Assembly: GCA_910584635.1 (NCBI GenBank)
Contig: CAJUBA010000001.1
Coordinates: 62,001 to 126,000 of the forward strand
DNA from: an uncultured Christensenella sp.
GTDB lineage: Bacteria > Bacillota > Clostridia > Christensenellales > UBA3700
Reading direction: 5' to 3'
Length of the DNA: 64,000 bases
The first letter of the stretch is position 1. Every line of letters starts with the position of its first letter. The translations under genes and the position numbers were made by a program. Under the pieces are notes generated by a model. That model saw nothing but the letters and a program-made list of their open reading frames with translations, searched no databases and was not told where the DNA came from. This document shows positions 59,643 to 64,000 of the stretch, piece after piece.

Positions 59643-61931
59643 ATGGATAAAGATAAAATAGAAAATTTGGCGAAGGATTTTGCCGTAGATAAAAAACTTA
59701 TTGAAATTCTGATTGACAGAGGTTATGACAGCGCAGAGAAACTCCGCGATTTTCTTTATCCTACGTTGGATAATCTTTCAAGCGTAGAAAATTATGTTGG
59801 ATATAACGAAGTAATAGATAGAATTAAGTTTGCTATCGATAACGGCGAAAGCGTGTTGATTTACGGGGATTACGATTGCGACGGCGTTTGCGGAACGTCG
59901 ATTTTATACAATTATTTTAAGTCTAAAGGCGTAAACGTAAACTGTTTTTTGCCAAATAGGCACACCGACGGTTACGGGCTTTCTATAGAAACGTTGGAGA
60001 AACTTGCGGAAGAGTATCTAAGCGATTTGCTTATTACCGTCGATTGCGGTATAACAAGCGTCGAAGAAGTGGAATACGCGCGCGAAACGCTTGGTTTTGA
60101 CGTTATTGTTACCGACCATCACGAGCCGGGAGAAGTTTTGCCCGACTGTCTTATTTTTAATCCCAAACTTTCGGACTGTAATTCTTTTACTCAGTTGTGC
60201 GGAGCAGGAGTCGCTTTAAGAATTGTAGAAGGACTAGGCGGAAGTAGCGAGATGGAAAAATATCTTGATATTGCGGCTATTGCAACGGTAGCGGACGTAG
60301 TTCCGCTTGTAGGCGATAATAGAATTATTACTTACTCGGGATTGAAAGCGATAAACTCTTATAATGCGCGCAGAGGAATAAAAATGCTTGCGCAAAGTTG
60401 CGTGGCGGGTGAGATAACAGCGTTTGATATAGCGTTTAAGTTGGCTCCGAGAATAAATTCCGTCGGTAGATTGAGCGATGCAAACGGAGTATTGGATTTA
60501 TTTTGCACTGACGATAATTTTTTGCTTACTAACGTTGTTAACGAACTTAACGAAAGCAATGCTAAAAGAATGGAATTAACGAACGATTTGACAGACTATT
60601 GCTATCAAATGCTTAAAAATTTTGATTTTGAAGAAAATGCCGTAATAGTGTTAAACAATGCTTATTGGGACGATGGAATTATAGGAATCGTCGCGGCAAG
60701 AATTGCCGAAAGATTCCATAGACCGACTATTCTTATAACAAAAAGCGGAGAAGTATTCAAAGGTAGCGGAAGAAGCATTAAAGGTTTGAATATATATAAA
60801 TATGTATCTATGTGTTCTGATATGCTGACGAAATTCGGCGGACACGCAATGGCGTGCGGTATATCTATCAAAGAAGAAAATATAGTATTGTTTGCCAAAA
60901 AACTCAACGAGTTGATAAAAGCAGATTTTGATATGTCCTATTTTTCTAAAAAGATAAAATACGATATCGATATGGCGGACGTAGACAGCGCAATAGATAT
61001 GGCAAGAGGCTTGAAAATGTTGGAGCCTTGCGGAGAAGGTAATCCCGGTATTAGATTCAAAGAAAGCGTAAAAAGCAAAGATTTCGGACAGATGGGCGAT
61101 ACTCAACATATAGTTTGTCGCGAAAGAGATAAGGAAACGGTAATATTCGGTGGACTTAAATACAAAGAATTTTTGTCCCAAAAAGTACAAAAAGATTTGT
61201 ACTTTACGCTGTCTTTGCAGACATATAAAAACAGGGTATATGCGCAAGCGAAAGTTAACGCGATAGAATGCGGTAACGTCGACTCGCAAGGGGACTATTC
61301 TTCTTATCTTATGACAGGCTTTTTCAAGGGGCGTGATAGTGGTGTGGAGATAAGCGTAGAGGAGGCGATTGCGCTTGGAAACACGTTGTATTCAACTTGC
61401 TATATCGCGTACGATATCGACACATACAACGAATTTATCAAAATATATAATCAAAAAATCGGCAATATAACGACTCAAAACAGATGCTCTACAGATTGCG
61501 CTCCGACGACGAAAATAATTTTCGCTCCGGTATCGCTCAAAGATTTGGGTTACTATAAGAATATAGTACTGTTGGATAAGCCGTTGGGAATCGAAGTTTT
61601 CAACCGATTAAACGGCAAAGGTAAAGACGTATATTATATTCAAAACGTCAATATTTTGACTAAGTTAAAAAAATACCTGCCGGATTATAAAGAATTGGCG
61701 TCTATATTTATTCAAATCAAAGAAACTCTTAGCGGGAGAAACTATGCGGGAATATCGGATTTATATTATGCTATTGCAAAAAAATCCGAATTGGAGTATA
61801 ATAAATTTGTACTTTCGGCTGTTGTGCTTGCCGATTTGGGAATATTGAAGATGTCGGATAAACTGTACATAGACTCCGCCGTCAAGACTAAATTGAGCGA
61901 AAGCAAAATTTATAAGTTAATCGAGGGTTGA
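59643..61931 (+). CDS. recJ: Single-stranded-DNA-specific 5'-3' exonuclease RecJ
   Basis: RecJ resects single-stranded DNA in recombination and repair. The 762-residue protein has the DHH motifs IYGDYDCDGVCGTSILYNYF (near residue 74) and VTDHHEPGE, the DHHA1 domain (FGGHAMACGISI near 400) and an OB domain. About 200 C-terminal residues beyond the core are present, as in Bacillota RecJ proteins. A weak GGAAG site precedes the ATG. rel follows with a two-nt gap. Confidence 0.93.
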   Translation: MDKDKIENLAKDFAVDKKLIEILIDRGYDSAEKLRDFLYPTLDNLSSVENYVGYNEVIDRIKFAIDNGESVLIYGDYDCDGVCGTSILYNYFKSKGVNVNCFLPNRHTDGYGLSIETLEKLAEEYLSDLLITVDCGITSVEEVEYARETLGFDVIVTDHHEPGEVLPDCLIFNPKLSDCNSFTQLCGAGVALRIVEGLGGSSEMEKYLDIAAIATVADVVPLVGDNRIITYSGLKAINSYNARRGIKMLAQSCVAGEITAFDIAFKLAPRINSVGRLSDANGVLDLFCTDDNFLLTNVVNELNESNAKRMELTNDLTDYCYQMLKNFDFEENAVIVLNNAYWDDGIIGIVAARIAERFHRPTILITKSGEVFKGSGRSIKGLNIYKYVSMCSDMLTKFGGHAMACGISIKEENIVLFAKKLNELIKADFDMSYFSKKIKYDIDMADVDSAIDMARGLKMLEPCGEGNPGIRFKESVKSKDFGQMGDTQHIVCRERDKETVIFGGLKYKEFLSQKVQKDLYFTLSLQTYKNRVYAQAKVNAIECGNVDSQGDYSSYLMTGFFKGRDSGVEISVEEAIALGNTLYSTCYIAYDIDTYNEFIKIYNQKIGNITTQNRCSTDCAPTTKIIFAPVSLKDLGYYKNIVLLDKPLGIEVFNRLNGKGKDVYYIQNVNILTKLKKYLPDYKELASIFIQIKETLSGRNYAGISDLYYAIAKKSELEYNKFVLSAVVLADLGILKMSDKLYIDSAVKTKLSESKIYKLIEG

Positions 61932-61932
61932 A

Positions 61933-64000
61933 GTGGAAGAGCAGAAAATCAAATTTATAAATAAGATACAGGAAAATTACAGTGAAGCGCACGCGGAAAA
62001 AATACTGAAAGCGTATTATTTCGCAAAGACTGCGCACGCCGGACAGAAAAGACAGTCGGGCGAAGATTATTTTATTCATCCCAACGCGGTTGCGGACATT
62101 CTGATAGATTTGGGACTTGATTGCGATACCGTAGTTGCGGCGCTTCTGCACGACGTAATAGAGGATACGGACGTGAGCGCAGAGGAGATTAGGCAGACTT
62201 TCGGTCCGATAGCGCTCTCATTGGTTCAAGGCGTAACAAAACTGGGAAAACTCAATTTTAAGTCAAAACTCGAAGAGCAGGCTGAAAATCTACGTCGTAT
62301 GTTCATGGCGATGAGCAACGATATTCGCGTTATCATTATCAAACTTGCCGACAGACTGCACAATATGCGAACTCTTTCGTTTAAGGACGAAGAAGGACAA
62401 AAACGAGTAGCAAGAGAAACTCTCGATATATACGCGCCGATTGCCGCCCGTTTGGGTATTTCAAGCGTTAAGGGCGAACTCGAAGATTTATGTCTTAGAT
62501 ACCTTTATCCCGACAGTTATTATTATATCGCCGAAAAAGTCGCTCAGACAAAAATGGAACGTCAAGAAATCGTCAATCACATTTCAAAAGAACTTCACGA
62601 AATGCTTGATGAACTGGGTATAAAAGGCGAAGTAAACGGCAGACCTAAACATTTTTATAGCATATATAGAAAACTGCAAAAGGGCAAACCGTTTGAGCAG
62701 ATTTACGATTTGATAGCGTTGAGAGTCATAGTTGACAACGTAAAAGACTGTTATGCAGTATTGGGTTCGATACATACAAAGTGGAAACCTTTGCCGGGTA
62801 GATTCAAAGATTATATATCCGTGCCTAAGGCGAATTTGTATCAATCATTGCACACCACGGTTCTTACGTCGTACGGAGCGCCGTTCGAAATTCAAATACG
62901 TACTCACGAGATGCACAAGGTAGCCGAATACGGTATCGCGGCGCATTGGAAATATAAACAGGGCAACAACGTAGATTCGTCAAAAATCGACGATAATAAA
63001 CTCGCTTGGATTCGCAATGTAATGCAACTTCAAGAAGAGGCGAGCAATTCGCAGGAATATCTCGATATGCTTAAAGTAGATCTTTATTCCGACCAAGTAT
63101 TTGTCTTTACTCCCAAAGGCGACGTTTTTAACTTGCCCAACGGGTCAACAGGCGTAGATTTTGCTTACGCCATACACAGTAAAGTAGGAGAGAAATGCTC
63201 GGGAATTAAAGTTAATTCGAGAATTATGCCCGTTAGCACAAAGTTAAATAACGGCGACGTAGTCGAAGTAATAACGACAAATTCCAAAGGGCCTTCCCGC
63301 GATTGGCTTAAATTTGTCATAACGCCGGGAGCGAAAAGTAAAATACGTTCTTTCTTTAAGAAAGAAATGCGAGAGGAAAACGAAAAGCGCGGCAGAGAAA
63401 TTCTTGAAAAAGAAGCCAAGCATAGAGGATATATACTCAACGACCTTTTAGCGACGGAAAGTTGGAGTAAATTTATCAGGCAAAAATACGGACTCAACAC
63501 GTCCGAAGAAGTGCTTGCAATGGTTGGTTACGGAGAATTAACCTCTTTGCAGGTAATAAATAAGTTGGTCGAACTGTATAAGGCGGAAAATATCCGCGAA
63601 TCGCAGACGATAGACAGCCTTACAAAAAAGCCGACTGCGAGAAAACAGCAAGGCGGAGTTATTATCAAAGGGGAACATGGCTTGAAATATAGATTCTCGC
63701 AGTGTTGTTCGCCTTTGCCCGGCGATGAAATATTGGGATATATTTCGCGTAACGGCGGCGTGGTAATTCATAGAGTCGACTGCCCGAATTGCAAAGGATT
63801 TGAAGAGGAGCGGATAATAGAAGCGGAATGGCCCGCGACGGAAGGCGAAAAGTTTATCGCGCATTTGGTAATATCGGCGTTTGACAGAACTGGACTTGTA
63901 ATCGAAGTCGCTACGCTGATTACCAATATGAAAGTGGCGATGACTAGTATATCCGCTAAATCGGAAAAAAATAACATGGCTACGATAAAAGTATCGGTTG
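61933..64000 (+). CDS. rel: Bifunctional (p)ppGpp synthetase/hydrolase, 3' end outside window
   Basis: Rel makes and degrades the stringent-response alarmone. The GTG start at 61933 follows the recJ stop by one nt, with GAGGG six nt upstream. The frame is open to the window edge (about 689 codons). Domains in order are the HD hydrolase (HAGQKRQSGEDYFIHP, LLHDVIEDTD), the synthetase (KHFYSIYRKLQKGK, QIYDLIALRVIV), TGS (VFVFTPKGDVFNLPNGST), a conserved-cysteine region (RFSQCCSPLPGDEI) and the start of the ACT domain. Both catalytic domains look intact, so it is probably bifunctional. Confidence 0.95.
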   Translation, partial: MEEQKIKFINKIQENYSEAHAEKILKAYYFAKTAHAGQKRQSGEDYFIHPNAVADILIDLGLDCDTVVAALLHDVIEDTDVSAEEIRQTFGPIALSLVQGVTKLGKLNFKSKLEEQAENLRRMFMAMSNDIRVIIIKLADRLHNMRTLSFKDEEGQKRVARETLDIYAPIAARLGISSVKGELEDLCLRYLYPDSYYYIAEKVAQTKMERQEIVNHISKELHEMLDELGIKGEVNGRPKHFYSIYRKLQKGKPFEQIYDLIALRVIVDNVKDCYAVLGSIHTKWKPLPGRFKDYISVPKANLYQSLHTTVLTSYGAPFEIQIRTHEMHKVAEYGIAAHWKYKQGNNVDSSKIDDNKLAWIRNVMQLQEEASNSQEYLDMLKVDLYSDQVFVFTPKGDVFNLPNGSTGVDFAYAIHSKVGEKCSGIKVNSRIMPVSTKLNNGDVVEVITTNSKGPSRDWLKFVITPGAKSKIRSFFKKEMREENEKRGREILEKEAKHRGYILNDLLATESWSKFIRQKYGLNTSEEVLAMVGYGELTSLQVINKLVELYKAENIRESQTIDSLTKKPTARKQQGGVIIKGEHGLKYRFSQCCSPLPGDEILGYISRNGGVVIHRVDCPNCKGFEEERIIEAEWPATEGEKFIAHLVISAFDRTGLVIEVATLITNMKVAMTSISAKSEKNNMATIKVSV

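Noticed and set aside
1..64000. CRISPR arrays, rRNA genes, complete insertion sequences
   Set aside because: No regularly spaced repeats, no rRNA-like sequence and no transposase were seen.

Overview
The window looks like chromosome from a low- to mid-GC Bacillota of the class Clostridia, probably an uncultured gut or rumen lineage. Supporting signs are strong AGGAGG-type ribosome-binding sites, a threonine T-box, a preQ1-I riboswitch, a YtxC-like sporulation gene beside thrS, the secD-secF-recJ-rel order, and an exonuclease-dead type of DNA polymerase I. Protein calls rest on motifs read by eye; no database was searched.

Layout. 1-6350: branched-chain amino-acid genes ilvB (cut by the window edge), ilvC, ilvD, ilvA and the imine deaminase ridA. 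6393-12636: an MMPL exporter on the minus strand, a TIM-barrel sugar isomerase-like protein, pgi and a HAD phosphatase. 12914-18311: a degenerate ABC nucleotide-binding protein coupled to an S41 protease, then an attenuator-controlled operon of a TM1266-like regulator and an ABC importer. 18324-20397: a minus-strand cysteine desulfurase operon and a divergent DUF3343 gene. 20883-35751: a CNNM-type CBS protein, ileS, RNA-modification enzymes, a Na/Pi symporter, polA-coaE, an MscS channel, a flavoprotein and an SNF transporter. 35759-37003: an acyltransferase gene cut off by a dispersed repeat, then an AT-rich M24 peptidase. 37175-39817: a preQ1-controlled queuosine operon (queD, queE, small ORF, queC, queF). 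40026-46085: an integrated mobile element. 46081-64000: tRNA-Leu(GAG), PadR/DUF1700/DUF4097 operon, M29 aminopeptidase, ytxC-thrS, a phosphoesterase lipoprotein, infC-rpmI-rplT, a SpoU methyltransferase, DUF1292, secDF, recJ and rel (cut by the window edge).

The most interesting region is the 6.05-kb element at 40026-46085. It carries a large serine recombinase, a TetR regulator with cargo (an Acg-like nitroreductase and a zinc-ribbon protein), a small sigma-like protein and a Rep protein with the HUH endonuclease plus SF3 helicase layout of eukaryotic CRESS-DNA viruses. Just upstream of rep lies a stem-loop whose loop contains TAGTATTAC, the nick-site nonanucleotide of circoviruses and nanoviruses, flanked by iteron-like repeats. 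A 10-bp direct repeat (tgtcttggtg) marks both ends. The right copy is the 3' end of tRNA-Leu(GAG); the left copy abuts a hairpin that reads exactly like that tRNA's original terminator, now 6 kb away. This looks like a CRESS-type replicon that integrates into a tRNA gene by a serine recombinase, and joining its ends gives the recombinase a different C-terminal tail.

Other items: a MITE-like inverted-repeat family (three copies, one truncating a gene), an ABC ATPase that keeps only Walker A, an unassigned attenuator or riboswitch candidate, probable leaderless genes, and an infC gene that probably starts at AUA.
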